Program-made: the position numbers and the translations under genes
Assembly (NCBI GenBank): GCA_034659895.1
Contig: JAYEIF010000123.1
Location: 1 to 14,726 of the forward strand
Origin: B120-G9 sp034659895
GTDB lineage: Bacteria > Zixibacteria > MSB-5A5 > GN15 > FEB-12
Length of the DNA: 14,726 nucleotides
Reading direction: 5' to 3'
Notes under the pieces: model-generated
The model's input: the letters and a program-made list of their open reading frames with translations, nothing else
What the model was told of the DNA's origin: nothing
Database searches by the model: none
In this document: positions 1 to 7,119 of the stretch, piece by piece
Position numbering within the stretch: the stretch's first letter is position 1
Layout of the letters: each line of letters starts with the position of its first letter

Positions 1-22
1 AGGCACGTCAGCTCGCGTAGCA

Positions 23-157
23 GCGGGGCTTGTCTCCGCCCTGCCTGTCGCAGACAGGTGTGTGTATAGAAACGGGCGACACGCCACGGCGCACTTTCAG
101 CACAAGGCCGCCCGCTACCTGTCCGCTCGACAGGCGGGCGCGCCCGCCAAAGGCGGG
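23..157. repeat. GC-rich cluster of short palindromes
   Basis: This non-coding stretch is far more GC-rich than the rest of the window and is packed with dyads. Visible hairpins are 23-39 (six pairs, one G-U), 44-58 (CCTGTC/GACAGG, 3-nt loop), 118-134 (the same CCTGTC/GACAGG arms, 5-nt loop), a perfect 16-base palindrome at 133-148, and 143-157 (CCCGCC/GGCGGG around AAA). The last three overlap, so they are alternative folds. The repeated CCTGTC/GACAGG arms suggest a REP-like dispersed element rather than chance. The patch begins about 90 nt past the ptb-like stop codon in the minus direction. It has no T-run, so I do not call it an intrinsic terminator. Whether it recurs elsewhere in the genome cannot be seen here. 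Confidence 0.6.
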
Positions 158-181
158 GAGATTGTGGTACATAATAACTAA

Positions 182-198
182 TTATTCAGCAGACCCTA
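182..198 (-). repeat. 17-base element, left copy of inverted pair
   Basis: Read on the minus strand this is TAGGGTCTGCTGAATAA, identical over 17 bases to 14706-14722 on the plus strand. It lies 51 nt downstream of the ptb-like stop codon. It is followed on the same strand by an AT-rich spacer and then the GC-rich hairpin patch. It could be the terminal inverted repeat of a mobile element or a dispersed 3' intergenic repeat. No transposase lies between or beside the copies. Confidence 0.7.
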
Positions 199-249
199 TC
201 TAAGAAAATAGATGTTTCCTTTTTTGTCTTTCAGAGAAATTTATTATCT

Positions 250-1191
250 TCAAACCATCATTATAGCAAGAACGATGGAGTTGAAAATGTTGTCAGCGTT
301 ATCGGAGCGTGCTCCCAGAGCCACAGGAACATGTCCACCATAAATGACGCCTCCAACCTTGGCGTTACCATATAACGACATCGCTTTATAGGTGCCATGA
401 GCTGTTTCAATATTCGGAGCCAGCATAGCATTAGCTCGACCGGCTACCTCAGATTTTGTAATCCCTTTGGACTCGGCCGCTACCGGATTAACCGCACAGT
501 CAAATGACAGCGGACCATCGACAAAGCCGCCCTTGATCTGATGTCGCTCGGACATCTTACCTAACACCGCACCATCGATAGTAGCTTGCATTTGAGGATA
601 GACAACTTCTACCGCCGCCAGAACAGCTACACGGAGAGTTTCAATTCCAATGCGATGACCTGCTGCTATAAGGTTATTTACCATACCAATCTTTTGTTTA
701 AGATTAGGGGTTGCTATCACAGCCGCATCTGTCAGCAACAGAAGCTGTTGGTATTGTTCTGCTTCGATTACTGATACATGACAGGGCAATTGTCCACGAC
801 CGACAAAATTCGTCTCATCGCTAAAAAGTTCATTGATAAACTGATCGGTGGGAGCGGTTCCTCTTATTATGATATCAGCCTTGCCATCCGAAACCATACT
901 ACACGCTGTCGCAACCGCAGATTCATTATTGGAGTAATTATAAAACGGGATACCATCGAGAGAGAAACCAGCTTCAGAAGCAGCTTTCTCGACAGTGGAG
1001 CTGTCACCAACTATAAGAGGATCAATCAAACTACCACCTATCGCTTTTGAGAATGCTTTGAAGATGTCATTATGGGCAGGGTCAACAAGTACTGCTTTTG
1101 GTTTATCCTTCGCTGCTTTTTCGTGCGCCCGAGTGTGTATTTGGTCAAAGCTGTTAATCTCGGAAACAGCAGAATCTTTATTGAAAGTCAT
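250..1191 (-). CDS. Divergent phosphate acetyl/butyryltransferase paralogue
   Basis: A 313-residue member of the phosphate acetyl/butyryltransferase family (PTA_PTB fold), which exchanges CoA for phosphate on acyl groups in the cytoplasm. Family landmarks in order are DIIIRGTAPT near residue 105, LLLLTDAA near 150, VAVLAAVEVVYPQM near 188, IKGGFVDGPLSFD near 218 and GGVIYGG near 280-286. It is a diverged paralogue of the gene just upstream. Where that protein has GDAD (246-249), this one has GRAN (251-254). Where it has Ser-Arg (289-290), this one has Ala294-Arg295. The start is well supported: AGGAG at 1201-1205 (minus strand) overlaps the preceding stop and sits 9 nt before ATG. It is the last gene of the iorA-iorB-buk-ptb operon, 12 nt after ptb. 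It may have a different acyl specificity, be a partner subunit, or be impaired. The frame is fully open, so it is not an obvious pseudogene. Confidence 0.85.
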   Translation of the reverse strand: MTFNKDSAVSEINSFDQIHTRAHEKAAKDKPKAVLVDPAHNDIFKAFSKAIGGSLIDPLIVGDSSTVEKAASEAGFSLDGIPFYNYSNNESAVATACSMVSDGKADIIIRGTAPTDQFINELFSDETNFVGRGQLPCHVSVIEAEQYQQLLLLTDAAVIATPNLKQKIGMVNNLIAAGHRIGIETLRVAVLAAVEVVYPQMQATIDGAVLGKMSERHQIKGGFVDGPLSFDCAVNPVAAESKGITKSEVAGRANAMLAPNIETAHGTYKAMSLYGNAKVGGVIYGGHVPVALGARSDNADNIFNSIVLAIMMV

Positions 1192-1203
1192 AGCGTCGCG
1201 CTC

Positions 1204-2163
1204 CTAATTTTTCCAAATCTCGCTCTGGTCATAGTAGTCAGCTAAAACACAGGCAATAGCCAGAGAAGCTTTCTTATTTTTGACTGTATCGGTTCGGGAA
1301 ACCAATGAAATGGGAACTTTTGCTCCCACTATCACTCCGGCGAATACCGTTTGGGCAAACTGGATAAGAGCCTTGGAAACAACATTACATTCTTCAATGG
1401 AGTCAACCAGAAAGATATCAGCATCGCCAACCACCGGCCCATGGCTTGTGTAATATCCAGCCGCTTTACTTGAGGTTGCCAGATCGAACGTTAGCGGACC
1501 CTGAATGGCTATGTCTTCGAATTTCTTCATAGCCTCTGGAATGACATAGTCATTGTCGGTGAGTGTGTGTGGCATCCTGTCCGATATGCGATCCACCGCC
1601 GCTGAAACAGCCACTTTAACTGGCGAAAGACCAAGCGCTCGTCCTACTGTAATGGCATTTTCAAGCACCTGAAGTTTTTCTTCCTGGTCAGGCTTAACCA
1701 CCATGCCACCATCGGTGAAGTTTAACAGTTTGTGGTAACCGGGGATATCAAGCACGGCGCAATGGGATAATGTAGTCTTACCGCGCAACCCATATTGTTT
1801 ATCGAGGACAGTGCGTAACAGAGCGGATGTTGGCAAAAAGCCTTTCATAATCAGATCAGCCTTCTTTTCCGAAGCCAGTTTTACTGCTTGATGAGCCGCC
1901 TGATTAATATCTGTTTTGTTGATTACTTCAAATTCACCAATGTCAATGTTGTTTTCCTTAGCGAGCTTCAAGATAGCGGTTTCATTGCCAACTAAGATAG
2001 CATCAATAAATCCGTCAGCGTGTGCCTGAGCCACCGCTCCGATCACATCGGCATCCTGTGCCGCTGCCACAGCAACAGTTTTCTTACGTCCCTCTTTTGC
2101 AATCGCAGTCGCTCGTGCAATTAGTTCGTCAAATGAATTAATAGGTTTATTTTGCATAGTCAT
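1204..2163 (-). CDS. ptb: Phosphate butyryltransferase
   Basis: A 319-residue phosphate acyltransferase of the Ptb type: acyl-CoA + phosphate gives acyl phosphate + CoA, in the cytoplasm. Typical Ptb segments are ADLIMKGFLPTSALLR near residue 100, LSHCAVLDIPGYHKLLNFTDGG near 130-152 (quoted in part), IQGPLTFDLA near 220, the GDAD motif at 246-249, AGVIVGAKVP near 275-284 and SRTD at 289-292. The Ser-Arg pair matches active-site residues known from phosphotransacetylases. Length is close to the usual ~300 residues. It lies 16 nt after buk and 12 nt before a second, divergent Ptb-like gene. No convincing Shine-Dalgarno sequence precedes the ATG, so translation may be coupled to buk. A second ATG two codons in (2157) is an equally possible start. 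With Buk it would convert the acyl-CoA from IorAB into acid plus ATP. The actual substrate could be butyryl, branched or aryl-acetyl CoA. Confidence 0.9.
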   Translation of the reverse strand: MTMQNKPINSFDELIARATAIAKEGRKKTVAVAAAQDADVIGAVAQAHADGFIDAILVGNETAILKLAKENNIDIGEFEVINKTDINQAAHQAVKLASEKKADLIMKGFLPTSALLRTVLDKQYGLRGKTTLSHCAVLDIPGYHKLLNFTDGGMVVKPDQEEKLQVLENAITVGRALGLSPVKVAVSAAVDRISDRMPHTLTDNDYVIPEAMKKFEDIAIQGPLTFDLATSSKAAGYYTSHGPVVGDADIFLVDSIEECNVVSKALIQFAQTVFAGVIVGAKVPISLVSRTDTVKNKKASLAIACVLADYYDQSEIWKN

Positions 2164-2179
2164 TAAGTTAATAGTTCAA

Positions 2180-3247
2180 TCAATAGATTTTCAATTCTTC
2201 TTTGTCATTAATGTATCTTACTCCGGCTGCCGCCAGTGCTTCCATCTCAAATTCTCCCGGAACCACTCGAATATCGCCAAGGTATGAGATATACTTGGTA
2301 ATCTCAGCCACTAACTGTTCCGATTTCGCCATACCACCGGTTAATATAACAGCATCGAAGATTCCACTCAACACAGTTGCGGCGATGCCTATCTCTTTAG
2401 CAATCTGGTATGCCATAGCGCTGAAATACAGTTTTGCCTTATCATCACCGGAAGATATCATTTTTTCCACATTGCGCAGATCCGATTCTCCCAGATATGC
2501 CATCAATCCTGATTGGCGCGACAATTTTGTTATAAGTTCCTTCTCGGTATATTCGCCTGAGTAGCACATCTTGACTAGTCCGCCAATTGGCAGCGCTCCA
2601 GCTCTGTCAGGCGAGAAAGGTCCCATACCAAGAAGACCGTCATTAACATCGATGATTTTTCCGTGCTTGAGAGCGGCAACCGAAATCCCGCCACCCATAT
2701 GAGCAACAACGAAGCTTGTTGTTTCGAGGGTTTTCCCCAATTTTTGCGCTTCACGTCTGCAAACTTCCTTGATATTTAGTGCATGCGCCCGACATTTGCG
2801 GGGGATTTCCGGTAAACCGCTTACTCGGGCAACATCGGTAAAATTATCCACCGTGATTGGATCAGCGATCAGAGACGGCACATCAAATCTTTCCCCGAGA
2901 TGAGAGGCAATAATGACTCCGAGATTTGAGGCATGGTTTGAATATTTTCCTGTTTGCACGTCCTCAAGTAACTCGTCATTTATTTTATATGACCCACCCT
3001 CAAGTGGTTTGAGAGGCGCTCCGCGACCGACTATTGCTTTCAATTCTCCCGATTTGAGATGCAGAGATTCAATCCAATGGTTGATACTTTCCATTCGAAA
3101 GTCAAACTGGTCAGCTACATTATCGAACCGAGCCAGCTCTTCGGAATCGTGGCGGATTACCTCTTCAGACTTCCGTACCTCACCTTCAAAGAGAGCAACC
3201 TTGGTGGAAGTTGAACCGGGATTAATAATTAGTATTTTCTCAGACAT
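2180..3247 (-). CDS. buk: Butyrate kinase family acyl kinase
   Basis: A 355-residue acetate/butyrate kinase of the ASKHA fold, full length for butyrate kinases (~355). It catalyses acyl phosphate + ADP to carboxylate + ATP in the cytoplasm. Visible motifs are the N-terminal phosphate-binding INPGSTSTK (8-16), GRGAPLKPLEGG (74-85), AHMGGGISVA (182-191), NDGLLGMGPFSPDRAGALP (202-220) and ILTGGMAKSE near 301. The ATG at 3247 is preceded on the minus strand by a purine-rich AGAGAGA, and the gene begins 9 nt after the iorB stop. It is co-transcribed with iorAB upstream and two ptb genes downstream. This makes it the substrate-level phosphorylation step of a 2-oxo-acid fermentation route. The family cannot tell butyrate from isobutyrate, isovalerate or aryl-acetate, so specificity is inferred only from context. 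Confidence 0.95.
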   Translation of the reverse strand: MSEKILIINPGSTSTKVALFEGEVRKSEEVIRHDSEELARFDNVADQFDFRMESINHWIESLHLKSGELKAIVGRGAPLKPLEGGSYKINDELLEDVQTGKYSNHASNLGVIIASHLGERFDVPSLIADPITVDNFTDVARVSGLPEIPRKCRAHALNIKEVCRREAQKLGKTLETTSFVVAHMGGGISVAALKHGKIIDVNDGLLGMGPFSPDRAGALPIGGLVKMCYSGEYTEKELITKLSRQSGLMAYLGESDLRNVEKMISSGDDKAKLYFSAMAYQIAKEIGIAATVLSGIFDAVILTGGMAKSEQLVAEITKYISYLGDIRVVPGEFEMEALAAAGVRYINDKEELKIY

Positions 3248-3256
3248 ATTCTCTCT

Positions 3257-3859
3257 CTACGCTTCCATTTCTGCTTTATTAATCTGACGACCGTGTTCAA
3301 ATGCTTTGAGATTAATATCCACAAACCGCTCTTTCACTCTCGCTTTAATTGCTTGTAACCATAGGTCTATATCATAAGGAGCGTAAGTGGATAATACACC
3401 CAGAAGGATAGTGTTTACCAAACGCGCATTACCGAGTTCGCCGGCGATTTTGTCGGCTTCGACCGAAACAACATTGTCACCAACCTGCTTCATCTGAGCG
3501 ATGGGGTCGTCGGGATAATTAAATGCTTTTGTTGATGTAACAATAGCCGGTATAAGAACTGTCTTAGAAACTATAGCAACACCATCTTTCTTCATCCAGT
3601 CCAATGAGCGCAGTCCTTCAGCTTGTTCGAAAGCTACTATTACATCAGCCTGCCCATACTCTATGGTTGGTGAATAGACTTTCTTGGCGATTTTGACATG
3701 CGAAGAGACAATACCACCTCGTTGTGACATACCGTGTACTTCCGATTTTTTAACATCCAATCCAGCCAGTATAGCCACCTCGGAGATGATTTCAGAGGCA
3801 AGTAAAACTCCCTGGCCGCCAACGCCAATTATCAGGATATTGTATTTGCTGTCCTGCAT
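3257..3859 (-). CDS. iorB: Indolepyruvate:ferredoxin oxidoreductase, beta subunit
   Basis: A 200-residue gamma-domain subunit of the 2-oxo-acid:ferredoxin oxidoreductase superfamily, usual size for IorB. It partners the IorA gene just upstream to decarboxylate 2-oxo acids oxidatively to acyl-CoA and CO2, passing electrons to ferredoxin. Diagnostic segments are GVGGQGVLLASEI (12-24) and the CoA-binding region motif SEVHGMSQRGG (39-49). The start is firm: GAGGTG on the minus strand (3865-3870) lies just before ATG at 3859 and inside the 3' end of iorA, whose stop is 2 nt upstream. The tight spacing implies translational coupling and balanced subunits. Keto-isovalerate or pyruvate oxidoreductase gamma subunits share the fold, but the pairing with a fused IorA-type large subunit fixes the identification. 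Confidence 0.95.
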   Translation of the reverse strand: MQDSKYNILIIGVGGQGVLLASEIISEVAILAGLDVKKSEVHGMSQRGGIVSSHVKIAKKVYSPTIEYGQADVIVAFEQAEGLRSLDWMKKDGVAIVSKTVLIPAIVTSTKAFNYPDDPIAQMKQVGDNVVSVEADKIAGELGNARLVNTILLGVLSTYAPYDIDLWLQAIKARVKERFVDINLKAFEHGRQINKAEMEA

Positions 3860-3861
3860 AG

Positions 3862-5649
3862 TTACACCTCTTTAGCTACGAGTTTGCTCTCAAGTACGAT
3901 TGCGTCAACCGGGCATATCTGAGCACACAGCGAACAGCCGGTACATTGTGTGGTATCGATAACCGCCTTGGGTTTGCCGTGCTTATTGGTTTCTTCGGAT
4001 GCGGCGATTGCCGGACACGAGATTCGGAAACAAGCTGAACAACCATTGCATAAATCCGTGTCAACAACATAGGGCTCATCCATTATCCGCTTTGGCATCA
4101 GCACGCAGGGACGATTGGTGCGAATCACGGATGGTCCCGGATTTGCTGTTTCTTCTTTGATAGCAGTCAGGGTAGCATCGTAATCATAAGGGTCAACATC
4201 GCGGTAGTTCTTAACGCCGATAGCTTTGCACAGAGCTGGGATATCTACAACATTAGTTTTTTCACCCATTAATGTAAATCCGGTTGCGGGATGCTGCTGT
4301 CCACCGGTCATGGCTGTTGCGCTGTTGTCGAGAATTATAATTGTTACATTACTCTTATTGTAAACTGCTTCAACGAGTCCGGTAATTCCCGAGTGTATAA
4401 AAGTCGAATCTCCAATGACAGCAACTATTCCTTTCTCGTAACCTTCTACTTTCTCCATACCAATTGCATTACCGATTGAAGCCCCCATGCAAATACAACT
4501 GTCAAGGGCATTCAACGGCGGAAGTGCTCCGAGTGTGTAACAACCGATATCACCGGTAACCGCAACCTTGAGTTTCTTAAGTCCCATGAAAACACCCCGA
4601 TGCGGACAACCGGGACACAGCACTGGCGGGCGGGGAAACATATCTTTTGTAGCTGGAATCTCAGCGATGTTGATATCCTTCAGAACTCCAGCTTTCTTAA
4701 ATCCTTCTGCCACACGTCCCGGTGACAGTTCGCCCCGTACTCCAAAGAAGTTCTTTCCCTCTACCTTCAGTCCTGCGACTTTGATTTGATCTTCGTAAAA
4801 TGGTTCCAGTTCTTCTACTACAATAACTCTGTCGTGGTTGTTGACGAAATCTGCGATTTTCTTCATCGGCAGTGGATAGCTAAAACCGAGTTTAAGATAG
4901 TCGGCATCAGGCATAACCTCTTTGGCATATTGATAAGAAATGCCACCGGTGATAATGCCAATCTTAGAATCGTTGTTCTCAATGATGTTTAACGGTGTTT
5001 TTTCAGTGTACTCTTTGAATTTTTCCAGACGCTCGGTTACAACTATATGACGTTTGCGCGCATTGCCGGGGACCATCACATATTTGGCTGGTTCCTTGAC
5101 AAACTTCTCGCCTTCAACTTTCACTGGCTCGCTGAGTTCAACGATACCCTTTGAATGTGAAATGCGGGTTGTCATGCGTAGCAATACAGGCGTGTCAAAC
5201 TCTTCGGATATTTCTAACGCTACAAGGAGCATGTCTTTTGATTCCTGCGAATCCGACGGCTCCAGCATCGGTACTTTGGCAAACCGTGCATAGAAACGGT
5301 TATCCTGCTCATTTTGCGATGAGTGCATTTCGGGATCATCAGCCGAGACTAAAACAAATCCGGCATTGACGCCAGTATAGGAATGGGTCATAAACGGATC
5401 AGCTGCAACGTTAACGCCTACATGCTTCATTGTTACTAACGTTCGCGCTCCTCCAAGCGAGGAACCGATGCCTACCTCATAGGCAACTTTTTCATTCGGA
5501 GACCACTGCGAATACACCGAACGATACCGAGCTGCAAGTGTCTCCAAGATTTCGGTTGAAGGGGTTCCCGGATAAGCCACAGCCATTCTGACATCGGCTT
5601 CGAAAGCTCCCCTGGCAACCGCTTCGTTTCCAGATAGTAGCTCTTTCAT
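3862..5649 (-). CDS. iorA: Indolepyruvate:ferredoxin oxidoreductase, alpha subunit
   Basis: A 595-residue large subunit, slightly short of the common 600-640, that converts aryl-pyruvates such as indolepyruvate or phenylpyruvate to aryl-acetyl-CoA with thiamine diphosphate. Domains in order: pyrimidine-binding domain with AYPGTPSTEI (25-34) and the NEK at 52-54; a middle domain; a TPP domain with CPGCPHRG from 345, GDIGCYTLG (366-374) and GDS at 413-415 followed by DNS near 441-443; and a C-terminal ferredoxin module. That module has Cys534, 537, 540, 545 (CX2CX2CX4CP) and Cys569, 572, 575, 579 (CX2CX2CX3CP), enough for two 4Fe-4S clusters. The CX4CP spacing is normal for IorA. It is the first gene of the five-gene operon, with iorB 2 nt downstream. 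The ribosome-binding site is weak. Oxygen sensitivity of the family argues for an anaerobe. Aromatic substrate preference is inferred from the family, not shown. Confidence 0.95.
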   Translation of the reverse strand: MKELLSGNEAVARGAFEADVRMAVAYPGTPSTEILETLAARYRSVYSQWSPNEKVAYEVGIGSSLGGARTLVTMKHVGVNVAADPFMTHSYTGVNAGFVLVSADDPEMHSSQNEQDNRFYARFAKVPMLEPSDSQESKDMLLVALEISEEFDTPVLLRMTTRISHSKGIVELSEPVKVEGEKFVKEPAKYVMVPGNARKRHIVVTERLEKFKEYTEKTPLNIIENNDSKIGIITGGISYQYAKEVMPDADYLKLGFSYPLPMKKIADFVNNHDRVIVVEELEPFYEDQIKVAGLKVEGKNFFGVRGELSPGRVAEGFKKAGVLKDINIAEIPATKDMFPRPPVLCPGCPHRGVFMGLKKLKVAVTGDIGCYTLGALPPLNALDSCICMGASIGNAIGMEKVEGYEKGIVAVIGDSTFIHSGITGLVEAVYNKSNVTIIILDNSATAMTGGQQHPATGFTLMGEKTNVVDIPALCKAIGVKNYRDVDPYDYDATLTAIKEETANPGPSVIRTNRPCVLMPKRIMDEPYVVDTDLCNGCSACFRISCPAIAASEETNKHGKPKAVIDTTQCTGCSLCAQICPVDAIVLESKLVAKEV

Positions 5650-5962
5650 AGTTGGCTCACTCTATTTAATATATGTTTCATTACTATTCCTCATCTTCAA
5701 TCCTCACCAAAACTGTCGACAGACAGTCTTTATGGTGAAAAGTTTCACAATGATAATCAAAGAAGCAAGGTCTGGCAAGTGATTTCAGGAAATACCAACA
5801 GAGTGCAGTGTTGTCTTATCTTTTTTCGTTGGCTAAATTGAAGGATGGTGGCACAACAGTAGCGTTATCACGGTTCGATTATTGCTCCCAATTATACGTT
5901 AACATTCTGAGAGGTATCACTGAAACTTCAAAAACCGTGGTTTGATATGATTTTATATTCAA
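5650..5962. other. 313-nt gene-free leader upstream of iorA
   Basis: This gap separates the 3' end of the PIG-V-like gene from the iorA start; both genes are on the minus strand. It should therefore hold the iorA operon promoter. On the minus strand a TATAAT lies at 5891-5896, but no good -35 hexamer sits at 16-18 nt. A second -10-like TATATT lies at 5668-5673, again without a convincing -35. Dyads at 5704-5748 are listed separately. I see no open frame worth calling and no hairpin plus T-run that would make a clear terminator for the upstream gene. Confidence 0.5.
5704..5748 (-). promoter_or_regulatory. Dyad cluster upstream of iorA, possible operator
   Basis: Three symmetric pairs overlap here. 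TCACCA (5704-5709) pairs with TGGTGA (5733-5738). ACTGT (5712-5716) pairs with ACAGT (5723-5727) inside it. GTGAAA (5735-5740) mirrors TTTCAC (5743-5748) with a 2-nt spacer. The outer and last pairs share bases, so they are mutually exclusive folds in RNA. The last one also looks like a symmetric protein-binding site. It lies 55-99 nt upstream of the iorA ATG. Function is inferred from position only. Confidence 0.3.
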
Positions 5963-7114
5963 TTACATCAGCTCCCCTAATTTATAGGCTCTTAGAAATA
6001 CCAGCCACGAAAGGACAATACTTGTAACAGCATATAACGGTAACAGCCATTTTCGACGTGACCGCACGGACAGAGCAACCATCACAAGCAAAGGGAACGC
6101 TACTACTATATGGCGGTAATAACATACCATTGTTCCTGCTGTTGGAGTAAAAAGCAACACGCCGAACATGAATAACTGCCAAGATACCGGTACTTTGTGC
6201 TGGTAAAAAGTAATTGTTGTAATAACGGTGAATATGCCCATTATAAATACCGGATTATTGTAGGGTAACGCTGTTAATGATTTCACAATTGTAACAAATG
6301 GAATTGCAATGTCGTGGCGATAATATGGCTTTGCTTGAAAGTGAAAATATAAGAAGAAATCATCAAATTGCCACCAATAGTATGTGCAGAAAAGGACAAG
6401 AGTTAATCCCACAGCTGCAATAGCCGTCCCAATTGATAAGCGTTTTTGCATATTAAGTTTGTGCCAATTGGCAACCAGTGTCCATAACAAAGGCAAAACA
6501 ATTACAATACCTGAAGGATAGGTTACTGCCAGCAAACCCGCCGGAATGGCAGACAATAAGTATTGCTTCTTCTCAAGCGTCAGAAAAACAAGCGTTGCAA
6601 GGAACAAGTATATGGAATAAGGAAAAGCAGTTGCGAAATAAAATGATGTCGGAAACAATAGCAGTGCCACAATTGACAGCGAGGCAACACGCAAGCCAAA
6701 CTTTGTCTCCACTAACCTAAAAAGAGCCAGAAGAGCTAACCAAAACGATAAGAGGCTGGTGATAATCATAGTCCAGCGCTCTTCTATTCCAAACGAGGAC
6801 AGTAGCTTCCCGGTTGTTGCGGCTACAATTGGATAAAGCGGGAACCAACCTACCGTTCCACAGATAAGAGATGAATCCTCAAGACATGGAAACATTTCAT
6901 AACCGTCACGAGCGATTGAGAAATAGTGTTGCCCGTCCCACTGAATCAACATCCGCGAAAGAGAAGTATATTTCACATCCCCCACACTCAAAACGGTCAG
7001 AACGATAAAAATATAAACTACCCAACAGGCAGAAGGAACGAGAAAACTTTTACTTTTCAAATAATGAAATTTTACAATGTTGTTATGGTCATTCATTATA
7101 AAATAAGTTAGCAT
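5963..7114 (-). CDS. PIG-V-like GT-C membrane glycosyltransferase
   Basis: A 383-residue polytopic membrane protein with roughly ten hydrophobic segments, the first near residues 23-44. The first periplasmic loop carries WDGQHYFSIARDGYE (59-73) and GWFPLYP (89-95). This pattern, Trp-Asp followed by an FPLYP box, is characteristic of bacterial relatives of the PIG-V mannosyltransferase family, which use lipid-linked sugars; Asp60 is the likely catalytic acid residue. It probably transfers a sugar from a polyprenyl-phosphate donor at the periplasmic face, but donor and acceptor are unknown. It is divergent from a YfhO-like gene, starts only 5 nt apart. No Shine-Dalgarno sequence precedes ATG 7114, and ATG 7096 (Met7) is an alternative start. 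Family assignment rests on these motifs and topology. Confidence 0.75.
   Translation of the reverse strand: MLTYFIMNDHNNIVKFHYLKSKSFLVPSACWVVYIFIVLTVLSVGDVKYTSLSRMLIQWDGQHYFSIARDGYEMFPCLEDSSLICGTVGWFPLYPIVAATTGKLLSSFGIEERWTMIITSLLSFWLALLALFRLVETKFGLRVASLSIVALLLFPTSFYFATAFPYSIYLFLATLVFLTLEKKQYLLSAIPAGLLAVTYPSGIVIVLPLLWTLVANWHKLNMQKRLSIGTAIAAVGLTLVLFCTYYWWQFDDFFLYFHFQAKPYYRHDIAIPFVTIVKSLTALPYNNPVFIMGIFTVITTITFYQHKVPVSWQLFMFGVLLFTPTAGTMVCYYRHIVVAFPLLVMVALSVRSRRKWLLPLYAVTSIVLSWLVFLRAYKLGELM
7071..7099 (+). promoter_or_regulatory. Possible sigma70-type promoter for YfhO-like gene
   Basis: TTTACA (7071-7076) and CATTAT (7094-7099) are separated by 17 nt on the plus strand. Transcription would start about 7105-7107, leaving a leader of roughly 13-15 nt before ATG 7120. 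The site lies inside the first codons of the divergent PIG-V-like gene. Match is 5/6 and 4/6 to consensus, so this is only suggestive in AT-rich sequence. Confidence 0.3.
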
Positions 7115-7119
7115 TAGAT

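Noticed and set aside
1..180. CRISPR array or tRNA in the GC-rich left edge
   Set aside because: The palindromes are not regularly spaced direct repeats with unique spacers, and no cloverleaf can be drawn.
250..1191. Idea that the divergent Ptb-like gene is a pseudogene
   Set aside because: The frame is intact over the normal family length, has a good ribosome-binding site, and its differences are point changes within an otherwise conserved core.
586..1207. Plus-strand open frames of 62-90 codons opposite the ptb-like gene
   Set aside because: They lie fully antisense to a clear family member, overlap each other and show no recognisable domains or ribosome-binding sites.
3970..4050. CX2CX2CX4CP spacing in the first IorA iron-sulphur motif as an anomaly
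   Set aside because: This spacing is usual for IorA proteins, so it is not a defect.
5712..5727. ACTGT/ACAGT hairpin as an intrinsic terminator of the PIG-V-like gene
   Set aside because: It is short, not GC-rich and has no following T-run on the minus strand. It also lies about 235 nt past the stop.
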